Of a stretch of 64,000 nucleotides of DNA, positions 47,706 through 56,113 are shown one piece after another; the stretch's first letter is position 1, and every line of letters begins with the position of its first letter. The notes beneath the pieces were generated by a model. It did not search any database, was not told the DNA's origin, and was given only the letters and a program-made list of their open reading frames with translations. The DNA lies in NCBI RefSeq assembly GCF_014280075.1, contig NZ_CP047950.1:1178001-1242000 (forward strand). The letters run 5' to 3'. Both the position numbers and the translations under genes were made by a program. Source of the DNA: Synechococcus sp. A15-62. GTDB lineage: Bacteria > Cyanobacteriota > Cyanobacteriia > PCC-6307 > Cyanobiaceae.

Positions 47706-47859
47706 ATGAATTGGATTTGTTCTTTCTTCGCCGACAACGCTCGGAGCAATACACAACCTCATCCCAACAATTTCTCCAAGCTTTGCGCCACTCAAAGGGA
47801 CGAGCGCAGACCGGACAAATCTTGCTGGGACGGTTGTTTTTATAGCTTCCCTTCTTCAA
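47704..47859 (-). CDS. DUF2256 family mini-protein with zinc-ribbon-like cysteines
   Basis: This 51-residue frame encodes [20 protein letters not shown] and [11 protein letters not shown], the hallmark of DUF2256: two CxxC-type pairs able to bind zinc, surrounded by basic and tryptophan residues. The function is unknown. The start is TTG at 47859, overlapping the clpP stop as TTGA (4 bp), so it depends on clpP transcription and probably on translational coupling. Its stop lies in the shared terminator. Confidence 0.85.
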   Translation of the reverse strand: MKKGSYKNNRPSKICPVCARPFEWRKAWRNCWDEVVYCSERCRRRKNKSNS

Positions 47860-48512
47860 GCAACAGCCTGAACGGGACGTTTGTCGATCACCGAGTCAAT
47901 CAAGCCGTAGTTCACTGCCTCGGTGGGTGACATGAAGAAGTCACGATCGGTGTCCTGCTGGATCCGATCAAGGGGTTGCCCAGTCCGATCGGACAGCTCC
48001 TTGTTAAGGCGTTCTTTCAGGAAGAGGATTTCGTCTGCCTGAATGCGGATGTCACTGGCTTGACCCTGGGCACCACCCAACGGCTGGTGAATCATGATCC
48101 GGGAGTGCTGCAGGCTGCTGCGCTTGCCCTTGGTGCCGGCACAGAGCAGGAAAGCTCCCATGCTTGCGGCGAGGCCGACACACACCGTGTGCACATCCGG
48201 TTTGATGTGCTGCATCGTGTCGAAGATGCCGAGGCCGTCGTAGACCGAACCACCGGGCGAGTTGATGTAGAGGTAGATATCTTTCTCGGGGTCCTCAGCT
48301 TCGAGGAACAACATCTGGGCCACGATCCGGTTGGCGGAGTCACTGGTGACGGCCTCACCAAGGAAGATGATTCGCTCGCGCAGAAGCCTGGAATAAATGT
48401 CAAAGGCCCTTTCTCCCCGGCCCGACTCCTCAATCACAATGGGGATCATCTGAGCATCAGCAGGGTCGAGTAATCCTAACGGCGATGTCTCCGGCGCTAG
48501 GGTTTCGGCCAT
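47856..48512 (-). CDS. clpP: ATP-dependent Clp protease proteolytic subunit
   Basis: A 218-residue serine protease subunit. The active-site serine is in [14 protein letters not shown], the histidine in [14 protein letters not shown] and the aspartate further on near [10 protein letters not shown]. It forms a tetradecamer with ClpX or ClpC. Cyanobacteria have several clpP genes; this one retains the catalytic triad and is not ClpR. The start at 48512 is 17 bp from the divergent psb29 start. Confidence 0.94.
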   Translation of the reverse strand: MAETLAPETSPLGLLDPADAQMIPIVIEESGRGERAFDIYSRLLRERIIFLGEAVTSDSANRIVAQMLFLEAEDPEKDIYLYINSPGGSVYDGLGIFDTMQHIKPDVHTVCVGLAASMGAFLLCAGTKGKRSSLQHSRIMIHQPLGGAQGQASDIRIQADEILFLKERLNKELSDRTGQPLDRIQQDTDRDFFMSPTEAVNYGLIDSVIDKRPVQAVA

Positions 48513-48529
48513 TCATTCTGGACTGCACG

Positions 48530-49177
48530 TTGGCCGCAAGTCAGACCATTGCCGACAGCAAACGAGCGTTTCATCAGGCCTTTCCCCACGTCATTGCGCC
48601 GCTGTACCGCCGCCTTGCTGATGAGCTGCTGGTGGAGCTGCATTTGCTGAGCCATCAAAGCCGATTTGAAGCCAACGAGCTCTTCAGCGTTGGGCTCTGC
48701 ACAGTGTTTGACACCTTCACCAAGGGCTATCGGCCCGAAGCTCAGACCGACGCACTGTTCAGCGCCCTGTGCAGCAGCAACGGCTTCGACGCAGCAAAGC
48801 TGCGCAAAACCAACGCCTCTCTGGTTGACCAGGCCAATGGCAAGGATCCCGAGAGCCTCAGGGATTGGCTGTCATCCCACGCCCTCAAAGAGGGCAACCA
48901 CTACTCGCGTTTGATGGCCGTTGGATTGATGAGCCTGCTGAAGGCGGCTACAGCGGATGCCACAGGTTCGGACACCGAGGCCATCGTCAAACAGAGCAAA
49001 GAATTTGCCGAGGGGCTCGGTTTGCCCACCGATCGCGTTGAGAAGGACTTGACCCTGTTTGGCTCCAACAGCGAACGGATGGATCAGGCCGTTGAGCTTG
49101 TGGAAGAGACGATCGCTGCCGAGAAGCGCAAGAAGGAACGTCGTTTGGAAGAGCAGGCTCAACGCACCTCAAGCTGA
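48530..49177 (+). CDS. psb29: thylakoid formation protein Psb29/Thf1
   Basis: A 215-residue, largely helical protein. TIADSKRAFHQAFPHVIAPLYRRLADELLVELHLLS and GLCTVFDTFTKGYRP are diagnostic, and a charged C-terminal coiled-coil (EKRKKERRLEEQ) follows. Psb29/Thf1 is needed for FtsH-mediated photosystem II repair, which fits its place near ftsH and clpP. I choose TTG at 48530; an ATG at 48485 would overlap clpP and add non-conserved sequence. The end overlaps the next minus-strand gene by 19 bp. Confidence 0.87.
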   Translation: MAASQTIADSKRAFHQAFPHVIAPLYRRLADELLVELHLLSHQSRFEANELFSVGLCTVFDTFTKGYRPEAQTDALFSALCSSNGFDAAKLRKTNASLVDQANGKDPESLRDWLSSHALKEGNHYSRLMAVGLMSLLKAATADATGSDTEAIVKQSKEFAEGLGLPTDRVEKDLTLFGSNSERMDQAVELVEETIAAEKRKKERRLEEQAQRTSS

Positions 49178-50517
49178 AGCCGAAGCCATCCGGGCTTTTG
49201 CTGCGTCGGTAGTGCCGTCATCTCAAGCTCCAGTTGAGATGCCTGACCAAGCACCCGCGGCCAGCCCGGTCCGAGCCAATCCAACCGGACCAACTGATCC
49301 GGTCGTGCTTGAAGCCGAAGCCGCTGTTGGCCCATCCGTTTCAGCGGATTCGGGCCAAGCCTCGGGGCGTCCCCCAGAGTCAGCAGCAACTCCACCTGGC
49401 CTTGAAATGGGGGGCTCAACGACCAGCCACCTTGGGGATTCCCCTGAGGATCTAACCAAACATCAGCGTCACGGTCTGAAGGCTGACCTTCCGGAGAGAG
49501 CAGTGACCGTTGCACCCATTGAAAACCACGCTGCAACAAGGCGGAGGCAACGGCATCGAGGCTGCGCTTGATCCTGTCGGTTTGATCAGCAGCCAGCATC
49601 AACCTGGCTTGAATCGAAGCCTGGAAACGGCCAGCCTCGAGCGCATCGAGCCGTACAAGGACAGGTGCATTGAGAAGAACGTCGCGCACCTCCTTCGGCA
49701 ATCCGTATCGGCTGTCGAGTTGTTCTGCAAACAGTGAATTTTTGAACAAAGATCCCAGCAGCGGCTGCAGGGAAACGCTGTTGAGCTCCAGATAGGCCGA
49801 CGGCGGATCGAAGCGAACGAAATTGGCTGAGTGTTCCTTGTGGTGAGGCTGCAGGGATGCGAAGGGACTGGGGGCCACGGGTCCTTGAGCCAACAGACGA
49901 TCGCCCTGTAGCGCAACACGCAGACAGCCATGGGACACGCTCGCCAAAGCGGGAAAGAGAGAACCGCTGATGGAGGCCAGGCCTGAGGGTTGCCACTGAA
50001 CGGCCGTTCCGCTGGTCAACCGCTGCAAGCAGCTCTGCTCCAGGGCCGAGGGCTCCCGTCGCTTGAGCGGTGGGAGTTGATCAAAACTGCTGCGGTGCAA
50101 TTCATCAGCAAACAGCAGATCCAGGGAAGACGAATGCGATACGGCCGGAAGCGCCAGAAGGGGTTCGCCGTCTTCAAGCCAGATCAGCCACCACAGCCCG
50201 CGGCCATGACGGGCCCAGCGATCAGGGGCTGCCGAAGGACCAAGCCGCTGCTGCCAGATCCTCGGCACCGGTGCAGAAGGGTCCGCCACAAAGCTCTGAA
50301 CCAAGCGTGCCCGCTGACTGATCTCAAACAGCTCTGCTGTTCCACGGCGATTCAGGGAAGGCGTCTGCAGGCTGGATATGCCAAGCAGCAGGGCGGGCAA
50401 AAAAAAGCACAACCCCAGAAGAAGGGTTGTGCAGGGATGAAGTCCAAGTTGACGTCTGATGGACGCAATCAGGACGACGACTTGGTTGATCCTTGACGGC
50501 GTCGACGGTCTCTCCAT
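49159..50517 (-). CDS. uncharacterised membrane-anchored protein beside petN
   Basis: A 452-residue protein with a single N-terminal membrane span (TTLLLGLCFFLPALLLGISSL) and a large, Leu/Gln/Pro-rich exported or lumenal part. I see no catalytic motif and do not recognise the family. Repeating hydrophobic segments, such as LNSVSLQPLLGSLF and GRFQASIQARLMLAADQTDRIKRSLDAVASALL, suggest an alpha/beta scaffold. The first 49 bp overlap the small membrane-protein gene in another frame, so petN, the 49-residue gene and this gene form a tight unit. A role in thylakoid or cytochrome b6f biology is inferred from that context only. Confidence 0.7.
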   Translation of the reverse strand: MERPSTPSRINQVVVLIASIRRQLGLHPCTTLLLGLCFFLPALLLGISSLQTPSLNRRGTAELFEISQRARLVQSFVADPSAPVPRIWQQRLGPSAAPDRWARHGRGLWWLIWLEDGEPLLALPAVSHSSSLDLLFADELHRSSFDQLPPLKRREPSALEQSCLQRLTSGTAVQWQPSGLASISGSLFPALASVSHGCLRVALQGDRLLAQGPVAPSPFASLQPHHKEHSANFVRFDPPSAYLELNSVSLQPLLGSLFKNSLFAEQLDSRYGLPKEVRDVLLNAPVLVRLDALEAGRFQASIQARLMLAADQTDRIKRSLDAVASALLQRGFQWVQRSLLSPEGQPSDRDADVWLDPQGNPQGGWSLSPPFQGQVELLLTLGDAPRLGPNPLKRMGQQRLRLQARPDQLVRLDWLGPGWPRVLGQASQLELEMTALPTQQKPGWLRLQLEVR

Positions 50518-50618
50518 TCGATCGTTGAGAGATAGATCACGGCAACGCTGACGAAAACAAGAAGCACTGCTGCAGTGACCGCCAGGGTCTGGCTGAGAAG
50601 GGGTGCGTCTTGAAGCAC
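50469..50618 (-). CDS. 49-residue single-span membrane protein
   Basis: A short frame from GTG at 50618 gives one membrane helix (LAVTAAVLLVFVSVAVIYL) followed by a charged, basic tail (EWRDRRRRQGSTKSSS). The shape is that of small subunits of thylakoid complexes, such as PetL, PsbN or small NDH-1 subunits, but I cannot assign one. It starts 8 bp after petN stops and runs 49 bp into the next gene. The basic tail would sit on the cytoplasmic side. Confidence 0.65.
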   Translation of the reverse strand: MLQDAPLLSQTLAVTAAVLLVFVSVAVIYLSTIEWRDRRRRQGSTKSSS

Positions 50619-50626
50619 AGATTCGA

Positions 50627-50728
50627 TCAGAAGTTCAAGGTGCCGTCACCATTGCGTCCCCAGACGACCATGGCGATGGAAAAACTGAACATGGCGGCCA
50701 AGGACGCCCAACCCAGAGTGAACAACAT
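50627..50728 (-). CDS. petN: cytochrome b6f complex subunit PetN
   Basis: A 33-residue membrane peptide, [14 protein letters not shown] followed by [19 protein letters not shown], matches PetN (subunit VIII) of the cytochrome b6f complex. It is needed for assembly of the complex between the photosystems. A possible -10 (TAGGAT on the minus strand, at 50753-50758) lies about 25 bp upstream. Two further genes follow on the same strand with little or no space. Confidence 0.9.
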   Translation of the reverse strand: MLFTLGWASLAAMFSFSIAMVVWGRNGDGTLNF

Positions 50729-50800
50729 GCTCTTGACCACTTGACTGTCGGGATCCTACCTAGGGTTCGGCACCTTTTCGTCCGCCCGAAGGCAACTGTC

Positions 50801-51097
50801 ATGACCAGCTCCAGCCCCGGTTCATCAGCAGTGCTGGAGCGTCAAGGAACGACCCAGCGTTATCCCGAGGCTCGCGTGATCGTTCTGGACGACGACGTGA
50901 ACACGTTCCAACACGTGGTGGACTGCCTGCGCAAGATCATTCCGGGCATGAGTGAGGACAAGGCCTGGAACCTCGCCAACAGAATTGATGGACAGGGTTC
51001 TGCAGAAGTCTGGTGCGGGCCGCTGGAGCAGGCCGAGCTTTACCACCAGCAGCTTCAGGCCGAAGGCTTAACGATGGCGCCTCTGGAACGCTGCTGA
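50801..51097 (+). CDS. clpS: Clp protease adaptor ClpS
   Basis: A 98-residue adaptor that hands N-degron substrates to ClpC/ClpP. ARVIVLDDDVNTFQHVVDCL is the diagnostic N-end-rule pocket region (D-D-x-N-T), and CLRKIIPGMSEDKAWNLANRIDGQGSAEVWCGPLEQAELYHQQL completes the fold. The ATG at 50801 gives a normal unstructured N-terminal arm. It diverges from petN by 72 bp. Confidence 0.9.
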   Translation: MTSSSPGSSAVLERQGTTQRYPEARVIVLDDDVNTFQHVVDCLRKIIPGMSEDKAWNLANRIDGQGSAEVWCGPLEQAELYHQQLQAEGLTMAPLERC

Positions 51098-51098
51098 G

Positions 51099-51326
51099 TC
51101 AGGCCGCAGGCTTGCGGCTGGCTTTGGTGAGCCGCAGCAGATCAGCCACCTGCAGACGCTGCAGCTGCTCGTCCATCACGAAACGCACCACACGGCCAGG
51201 ACACAGGGCCAGTCCCCGAACCTCCGTTCCGTGCACTTCAGCGGTGAGCATGCGGGCCTGGGGGCCGCATGCGTCCTCTAGCGGTCCGCTGATCGCGTGG
51301 CGGAGAGCGTCAACTGATTTCAGCAT
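51099..51326 (-). CDS. small hypothetical protein
   Basis: A 75-residue soluble protein with beta-prone segments ARMLTAEVHGTEVRGLALCPGRVVRFVMDEQLQ. I do not recognise a family. It begins at 51326 (a GTG three bases upstream is also possible), ends next to the clpS stop, and diverges from the DUF2103 gene. Its stop-to-stop position and normal codon usage support a real gene. Confidence 0.6.
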   Translation of the reverse strand: MLKSVDALRHAISGPLEDACGPQARMLTAEVHGTEVRGLALCPGRVVRFVMDEQLQRLQVADLLRLTKASRKPAA

Positions 51327-51361
51327 CACAGCCCCGGAGCGCTCTCTCTGGCATAGCCAAA

Positions 51362-51676
51362 GTGGCTAACTTTCACCAGATCTCGGGTTTTCGTTCAGCT
51401 TTGGGCCGGGTCGTCATCACCCACAGCACCTATGTGGACGGCTTGATCCCGTGGCTGAAGGCCCTGTCCCATGAGACGGATATTCAGACGATCACCCCTG
51501 CCGTGATCAGCAGGGTGCGTGGACGCAGTCCTGATCTGCAGCTGCGGGTGTCCACCCCGATCACAGGGGGTTACAAGCTGGTGGCCCGCAAGGGCACATC
51601 AGCCCAGGAAGTCTTTGTGGTGACGTCGATGAGTCGGCCAGACCTGGAACAGGCAGTCCTGCATCACCGCCCCTGA
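51362..51676 (+). CDS. DUF2103 family protein
   Basis: A 104-residue cyanobacterial protein starting at GTG 51362. GRVVITHSTYVDGLIPWLKALS and TITPAVISRVRG are typical of DUF2103, sometimes described as metal-binding, followed by LQLRVSTPITGGYKLVARKG, a basic beta region. The function is unknown. It overlaps the end of the convergent lipoprotein gene by 13 bp. Confidence 0.8.
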   Translation: MANFHQISGFRSALGRVVITHSTYVDGLIPWLKALSHETDIQTITPAVISRVRGRSPDLQLRVSTPITGGYKLVARKGTSAQEVFVVTSMSRPDLEQAVLHHRP

Positions 51677-51924
51677 AGGGGTTGGCCCAACTCGAATCCG
51701 GCAGCTCGACAGGCCTCAGGATGACCAACCGCAACGCTGGGATCTCGGGCACAGAGTTCAGCCCAATCGGATCGGAGGAAACATTGGGGAAGGATGGCCC
51801 GGCATGCGACTTCAGCGTCATCCGGCAGAAAGGGATCAGCGTCTGCCGCGGGGCTGCCGAAACAACCCACAAGCAGTGCGCTTGCCACCAGGCCGAAAAC
51901 AGATAAGAAGAAAGAAACCAGCAC
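51664..51924 (-). CDS. putative small lipoprotein
   Basis: An 86-residue frame whose N-terminus is a signal peptide with a lipobox-like LLVGC, followed by a short acidic mature part with four further cysteines (ACRAILPQCFL, LCARDPS, EACRAAG). I do not recognise a family. I use GTG at 51924 so that the hydrophobic segment is near the N-terminus; the frame is open to 51972. Acylation at the lipobox cysteine is inferred. Confidence 0.5.
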   Translation of the reverse strand: MLVSFFLSVFGLVASALLVGCFGSPAADADPFLPDDAEVACRAILPQCFLRSDWAELCARDPSVAVGHPEACRAAGFELGQPLQGR

Positions 51925-52059
51925 GGAAGGATGAGTAGTGAAGCGATGCGGAAAAGTGATTCTCAACAACACCGACAGCCAACAAACTCAATGTGAGAAC
52001 GAAGTGGGTTCCCTCAATCCATGCACAGTTGGATCAACAAGTGACATCAAACGGCGGCA

Positions 52060-52212
52060 TCAATCATTGGAGTCAGACGCAGGAATTTTGAATTCCATGA
52101 ACAATGCTTCCGCGTCAGCATAATCTTTCTTTTCGCGCAAATAAAAGACCTGAGCTTTCCACCAATCCCAGGTTTCCATCTGGATGAGTTCGTCCAGGCG
52201 TGGATCACGCAT
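52060..52212 (-). CDS. 50-residue acidic mini-protein
   Basis: A short frame from ATG at 52212 reads MRDPRLDELIQMETWDWW, then a helix KAQVFYLREKKDYADAEALFMEF and a short acidic end. The balanced composition, tryptophan pair and clear helix make it more protein-like than the other frames here. The family is unknown. It stands alone in an AT-richer, small-ORF region. Confidence 0.6.
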   Translation of the reverse strand: MRDPRLDELIQMETWDWWKAQVFYLREKKDYADAEALFMEFKIPASDSND

Positions 52213-52339
52213 CGCAGCACTGCAACCAAACAAACGCTAAGGACAGGAAAAGCGCTGACAAGCTTTGTTCACACAGCCGTAAGCATCATCGACTACACAA
52301 CAGCACAGGGGTAGCCTTGATGGGTGCAGCAATCGAACC

Positions 52340-52552
52340 ATGCCCCTCGAAATTGCCGTCAAACAAGGGCAACAAACAATGGAGAGCATGGGCAGTTTCG
52401 ACGACCTCGAAGACGCTTTGACCGAGTTCAACGAATTGATCAACCGGCGCAACTGGCACCAGAGCGTGACCACCATCTCGTTGACCGACACCGATAAAAA
52501 CAAATGCCTTGCTCAATATGCGCTGCAAGAGTTCAACCATTCCGAGACCTAG
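52340..52552 (+). CDS. 70-residue acidic hypothetical protein
   Basis: A soluble, acidic frame (MESMGSFDDLEDALTEFNEL) followed by NRRNWHQSVTTISLTDTDKNKCLAQYAL. The amphipathic first half and mixed composition suggest a real small protein. No family is recognised. Confidence 0.5.
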   Translation: MPLEIAVKQGQQTMESMGSFDDLEDALTEFNELINRRNWHQSVTTISLTDTDKNKCLAQYALQEFNHSET

Positions 52553-52620
52553 ATCTTCAAGCCGATCAACAGCAAGCGAACCCAAACGAATCTAGAATTC
52601 AAGAAATCGAAATTGACAAG

Positions 52621-52713
52621 ATGAACGGCAAGGTCCTGGTAATAGGAATTGGCCTCTTCTTCATTTTATTTTTTGTGATTGAGTCATGGCTGATGAGAAG
52701 CCTACCCCACTAG
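52621..52713 (+). CDS. possible 30-residue membrane peptide
   Basis: A 30-codon frame encodes one hydrophobic span (VLVIGIGLFFILFFVIESWL) flanked by short polar ends. Its length and composition resemble small thylakoid or membrane micropeptides. No ribosome-binding site or family supports it, so the call is weak. Confidence 0.3.
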   Translation: MNGKVLVIGIGLFFILFFVIESWLMRSLPH

Positions 52714-52871
52714 CCAATCAGAAATTTTGCTCAGACAAGTCACCGTTAAGCAATCCACTGAACGCGTCATCATCCGTGCACGGGGACTGAGCCAGAAATT
52801 TGATTGGTGCGCATCCAATAGCTCACCAATTGAACACCAAAAGAACTCTCAAGAATTCACGATGGCTCAAC

Positions 52872-53273
52872 TCAGCCCGTAAAACTACGATATGTGCGAC
52901 TGGTTAAAAAATAGTTAGCCGCAAAGATGGCAGCCAAAGCAAGGTGGAATTGCGACCCAAACGGAATACCCATTCCATTCACCGTAATCCAAGTGTTGAC
53001 AACAAAGAAAGAAATGTTGCCAACGAGAAGAAGGGCGAACAAGAGCTTCTTCAGAGCATCTGACTGCAAGAGAAGGAGAACGACAGCCCCATAAACGCCA
53101 AAAACAAGCCCAAGGTCGGAGTAGCCGTGCAAAATCCTCATCGAGGCATCGGAATGGCTATGGGTGAAGGCGGCTGCAAGAAGGTTCAAAGGGACCAAAG
53201 CCGTCACATTAGGTCCTAGAAAATGACGGGAATTGCCCTGCAGCCACATGGCCTGCTGCAACTGCTTGTTCAT
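52872..53273 (-). CDS. hypothetical membrane protein
   Basis: A 133-residue protein with about four membrane spans: TALVPLNLLAAAF, GLVFGVYGAVVLLLL, KKLLFALLLVGNISFFVVNTWI and FHLALAAIFAANYFL. I recognise no family. Its codon usage is less GC-rich than the surrounding housekeeping genes, so it may be part of a recently acquired or variable segment. Confidence 0.65.
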   Translation of the reverse strand: MNKQLQQAMWLQGNSRHFLGPNVTALVPLNLLAAAFTHSHSDASMRILHGYSDLGLVFGVYGAVVLLLLQSDALKKLLFALLLVGNISFFVVNTWITVNGMGIPFGSQFHLALAAIFAANYFLTSRTYRSFTG

Positions 53274-53294
53274 GGTCCAACCAGTGGCTCAAAG

Positions 53295-53453
53295 TTGCGC
53301 CGATGCAATCATCATGACGGAATCAACCAGGTTCTGCAAGGAAGGTGGGTGCTGTTTGAAAGCCAAAGGCTAGTTGTCGCTGAACGAATAGAGCCTGAAG
53401 AGTTCTATTTCTCCTCCCAGAAAACCACCGCAATACGTTGGTCACGACCGTGA
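53295..53453 (+). CDS. possible 52-residue small protein
   Basis: From TTG at 53295 the frame reads GRWVLFESQRLVVAERIEPEEF and ends in AIRWSRP. This is well mixed and protein-like, but no ATG start, ribosome-binding site or family is visible. It starts 22 bp beyond the divergent membrane-protein start. Confidence 0.35.
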   Translation: MRRCNHHDGINQVLQGRWVLFESQRLVVAERIEPEEFYFSSQKTTAIRWSRP

Positions 53454-53689
53454 CAGAAAAAGCTGATCAATCAGATCTGTGGACAAAGTCCATGCAAGTA
53501 ATTTGTACCTCATAAAAGCCGCATCGATTTCATTAAAAGTGATGCTCCGGTTGATTTACTAAATTGAAAGGCGAGATCAAGGCGCAAGGCTGGTGGTTTC
53601 GTTTGCCTCCTCAGATCCGCCCAAGGGTCTAGGCAAGGCCCTGCTCCATGCGCAGTTCAAGCGAAGGAGGCCTTGATCGCACCGGGTGT

Positions 53690-53848
53690 GGCACCCCACT
53701 TGATCGATGTGGGTGTAGACCTCCAACGCTTCTGGAGAAAATTCAGCCCAGACCCTGTTCACGTCCCTGATTGGGGTGAACCACCATGCCGTGCGAGCCC
53801 CAGTGGTCGACCTGGAAGAACCAGAAGGGGCGACAAAGTGGGGTTTCG
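53690..53848 (+). ncRNA. candidate 6S RNA (ssaA-like), edges and strand uncertain
   Basis: The stretch 53454-53964 has no protein gene I can support. Within it, CCCCACTT (53694-53701) pairs with AAGTGGGG (53836-53843) and CTTCTGG (53729-53735) with CCAGAAG (53821-53827), giving a long closing stem. Unpaired bases on both sides inside could form a central bubble, then GACCCTG (53751-53757) pairs with CAG-GGTC (53801-53808, one bulge) and a hairpin GTTCAC...GTGAAC (53757-53781) lies within. This rod with a bubble resembles 6S RNA, and 6S RNA lies beside purK in other cyanobacteria. The strand is a guess based on a possible promoter TACTAAAT near 53566. I have not verified homology. Confidence 0.5.
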
Positions 53849-53964
53849 TTTCCGGCTGCATGGCCGGTTTACGTCACCGTCACGACAGTCTCCCCAAGTC
53901 GAAAGAGAGTCAGATCAGAGCACTAGAAAAAGGCCGTCACCAACACAGCAGTTCGTTAACCAGC

Positions 53965-55125
53965 CTAGTCCTGACTCTCACTCTCGAGGGGCCAGATCCT
54001 GCGAATGGCGGCAAGTACTGACTCGGCCTCATCGCGACGCTTCGCCACCGTTTCACCCTCGAGCAGCAGCGTCACGTGGCCCAACTTGCGCCCCGGAGTT
54101 TCCGGTGACTTGCCATACCAGTGCAGGTGAAGCCCTTGCATGGCTTCAAGCGCCAGTAGCCGCTGGTCCAATGGATCATGGCGTTCGGGGTCCAGGCCCA
54201 GCAGGTTGACCATCAAGGCACCGCGGGTTTTGAGCTCGGGATCAGGCACGGGCAGGCCAGCAGCAATGCAGAGCTGCTGATCGAACTGACTGCTGGTGCA
54301 GGCCTCGATCGAATAGTGGCCTGAATTGTGGGTTCGGGGGGCGATCTCATTCACCTGCAGGCCAGCTGGTCCATAGAAGAACTCCAGAGCCAACACCCCC
54401 ACATAGCCGAGCTTCGTCATCAGCGACGCAGCAACGTTGTAGGCCAAGGCCGCTACGGAAGGGTCCACCGGTGCCGGTGCCAGAACCCAGTCACAAACCT
54501 GCTGATGCTGATGGGTCTGCACCAGGGGGAAATGGCGGATCCGGCCGCGCTGATCGCGGCTGACCACGAGAGCCAGCTCAAGCTCGTAGTCCACCCAGGA
54601 TTCCAGCAACCAATCCTCGGCAGGGACGGCTCGCAACAACTGCGACAGGGCATCGATATCGCGCAACACCACCGTGCCCTTGCCGTCATATCCCCCGCGG
54701 GAGGCCTTGGCCATCACCGGAAAGGTCCAACCCTGAGGAAGCGCGGGCTGGGCCGGTGAAATCAAACGCAGCGGACACCAAGGCGGGCTCGGGATCGCCA
54801 GGTCGTCGAGCAGCTGACGCTGCGACAACTTGTCGACCAGGGGCGAGAGCGCAGCCAGGGATGGCTGGAAACGAACGCCCTGCTGCTCCAGCGGCAGAAG
54901 GGCGTCGATATTGACCCACTCGTTCTCGAAGGTGACGCCGTCACAGCCCACCACCAGCTCCCGGGTTCCAGCCACATCCCGCGGATCCGCGGTCACGAGA
55001 CGCGACGCCAATCCAGCGGCGGGATCCGCTGGATTGGATGTCTGAACGGCGATCGGAACCTCGCGTTGCGCGGCGGCCTGCACAAGCATCCGTGCCAGCT
55101 GACCACCTCCCACAACGCCGATCAT
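53965..55125 (-). CDS. purK: N5-carboxyaminoimidazole ribonucleotide synthase
   Basis: PurK uses ATP and bicarbonate to carboxylate AIR in purine synthesis. The ATP-grasp protein of 386 residues starts MIGVVGGGQLARML and shows VMAKASRGGYDGKGTVVL, LLESWVDYELELALVVSRD and VNEIAPRTHNSGHYSIEA. The start at 55125 leaves a natural N-terminus. The 3' end is next to the possible 6S RNA region. Confidence 0.95.
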   Translation of the reverse strand: MIGVVGGGQLARMLVQAAAQREVPIAVQTSNPADPAAGLASRLVTADPRDVAGTRELVVGCDGVTFENEWVNIDALLPLEQQGVRFQPSLAALSPLVDKLSQRQLLDDLAIPSPPWCPLRLISPAQPALPQGWTFPVMAKASRGGYDGKGTVVLRDIDALSQLLRAVPAEDWLLESWVDYELELALVVSRDQRGRIRHFPLVQTHQHQQVCDWVLAPAPVDPSVAALAYNVAASLMTKLGYVGVLALEFFYGPAGLQVNEIAPRTHNSGHYSIEACTSSQFDQQLCIAAGLPVPDPELKTRGALMVNLLGLDPERHDPLDQRLLALEAMQGLHLHWYGKSPETPGRKLGHVTLLLEGETVAKRRDEAESVLAAIRRIWPLESESQD

Positions 55126-55177
55126 CGTGTCCGAGCTGATGTCCGCAGCTTGCCACTTTGCAGGGTCAGTGACAGCG

Positions 55178-56113
55178 TCAGATCAGCGGCCGATCGCCGG
55201 CAAAGGCCAACCGAACCATGGTGAACAGCAGCACCATCAGGAACAGGGCCAGGCCAAGGGTGCAGGCGTAGCTGATCTCCAATTCGGCAAAGGCCTGGTC
55301 ATACACGTAATAAACGATGGTTCGGGTGGCATCCGCAGGACCTCCCTGGGTCATCAGGAACACCTCCTCAAACACCTTCGTGGCCGCTATCGACGACACC
55401 ACAGCGACCAGGGTCACGTAGGGCCCCATCAAGGGCAGGGTGATGTCGAGATGTTTTCTCCAACCCTCGCTGCCATCCAGCTCCGCCGCCTCATAGAGCT
55501 CCTTGGGAATGCCCTGAAGACCCGCCAGGAAGATCACCATGTAGTAGCCCAGTCCTTTCCAGAGGGTCACCAACATCACGGCGGGCAGGGCCAGTTGCGG
55601 CGTGGTGAGAAAACCAATCGGGCTGAAGGCATCACCGAGCAGAGCACTCAACCATCCATTTATCAGTCCGTTCTCGGCATAGAGCCAGCGAAAGGCGATG
55701 GCTGCAACAACGATCGACACCAGCACCGGCGTATAAAAAGCGCCCCGCAGAAGAGACCGACCGGGCAGCCCCTGGTTCACCAGCACCGCCAACGCCAGCG
55801 CCCCCAGAACGATGGGAGGCACCACACCAACCAGGTAGAGAAAGGTGGTGAACAGCACCTGCCGCGCCATTGGGTCCGACAGCAGGCGCTCCAGGTTGGC
55901 CAAACCGACAAAACGCAGGGGTTCACTGACATCCAGCCCCGTGGCGGTAAAGCTCATCACCAGAGCCATCAGGGCCGGCACCAGCACCGACAAACTGATC
56001 AGCACCACAGCCGGCAGCAGGAACGCCCAGGCCGAAAGAGAGTTGCGCACTGATCTCTCGCGCACAGGACCAGCGACACTGTTGCGAGAGTAGGTGGGTT
56101 CCAACGGTTTCAT
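55178..56113 (-). CDS. sugar-type ABC transporter permease (orphan)
   Basis: A 311-residue MalF/UgpA-type permease with six membrane spans. The coupling loop is [30 protein letters not shown] and [22 protein letters not shown] precedes the last spans. Its binding protein, second permease and ATPase are not adjacent; it may work with a shared ATPase elsewhere. It differs from GgtC in sequence. Its ATG (56113-56111) overlaps the divergent aroB ATG on the same CATG. Confidence 0.86.
   Translation of the reverse strand: MKPLEPTYSRNSVAGPVRERSVRNSLSAWAFLLPAVVLISLSVLVPALMALVMSFTATGLDVSEPLRFVGLANLERLLSDPMARQVLFTTFLYLVGVVPPIVLGALALAVLVNQGLPGRSLLRGAFYTPVLVSIVVAAIAFRWLYAENGLINGWLSALLGDAFSPIGFLTTPQLALPAVMLVTLWKGLGYYMVIFLAGLQGIPKELYEAAELDGSEGWRKHLDITLPLMGPYVTLVAVVSSIAATKVFEEVFLMTQGGPADATRTIVYYVYDQAFAELEISYACTLGLALFLMVLLFTMVRLAFAGDRPLI

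Noticed and set aside
47657-47845. Plus-strand frame beyond ftsH
   Set aside because: It runs through the terminator and is antisense to the convincing DUF2256 gene.
53577-53861. 94-codon minus-strand frame in the gap before purK
   Set aside because: No family, start signal or sensible composition, and it overlaps the structured RNA candidate.
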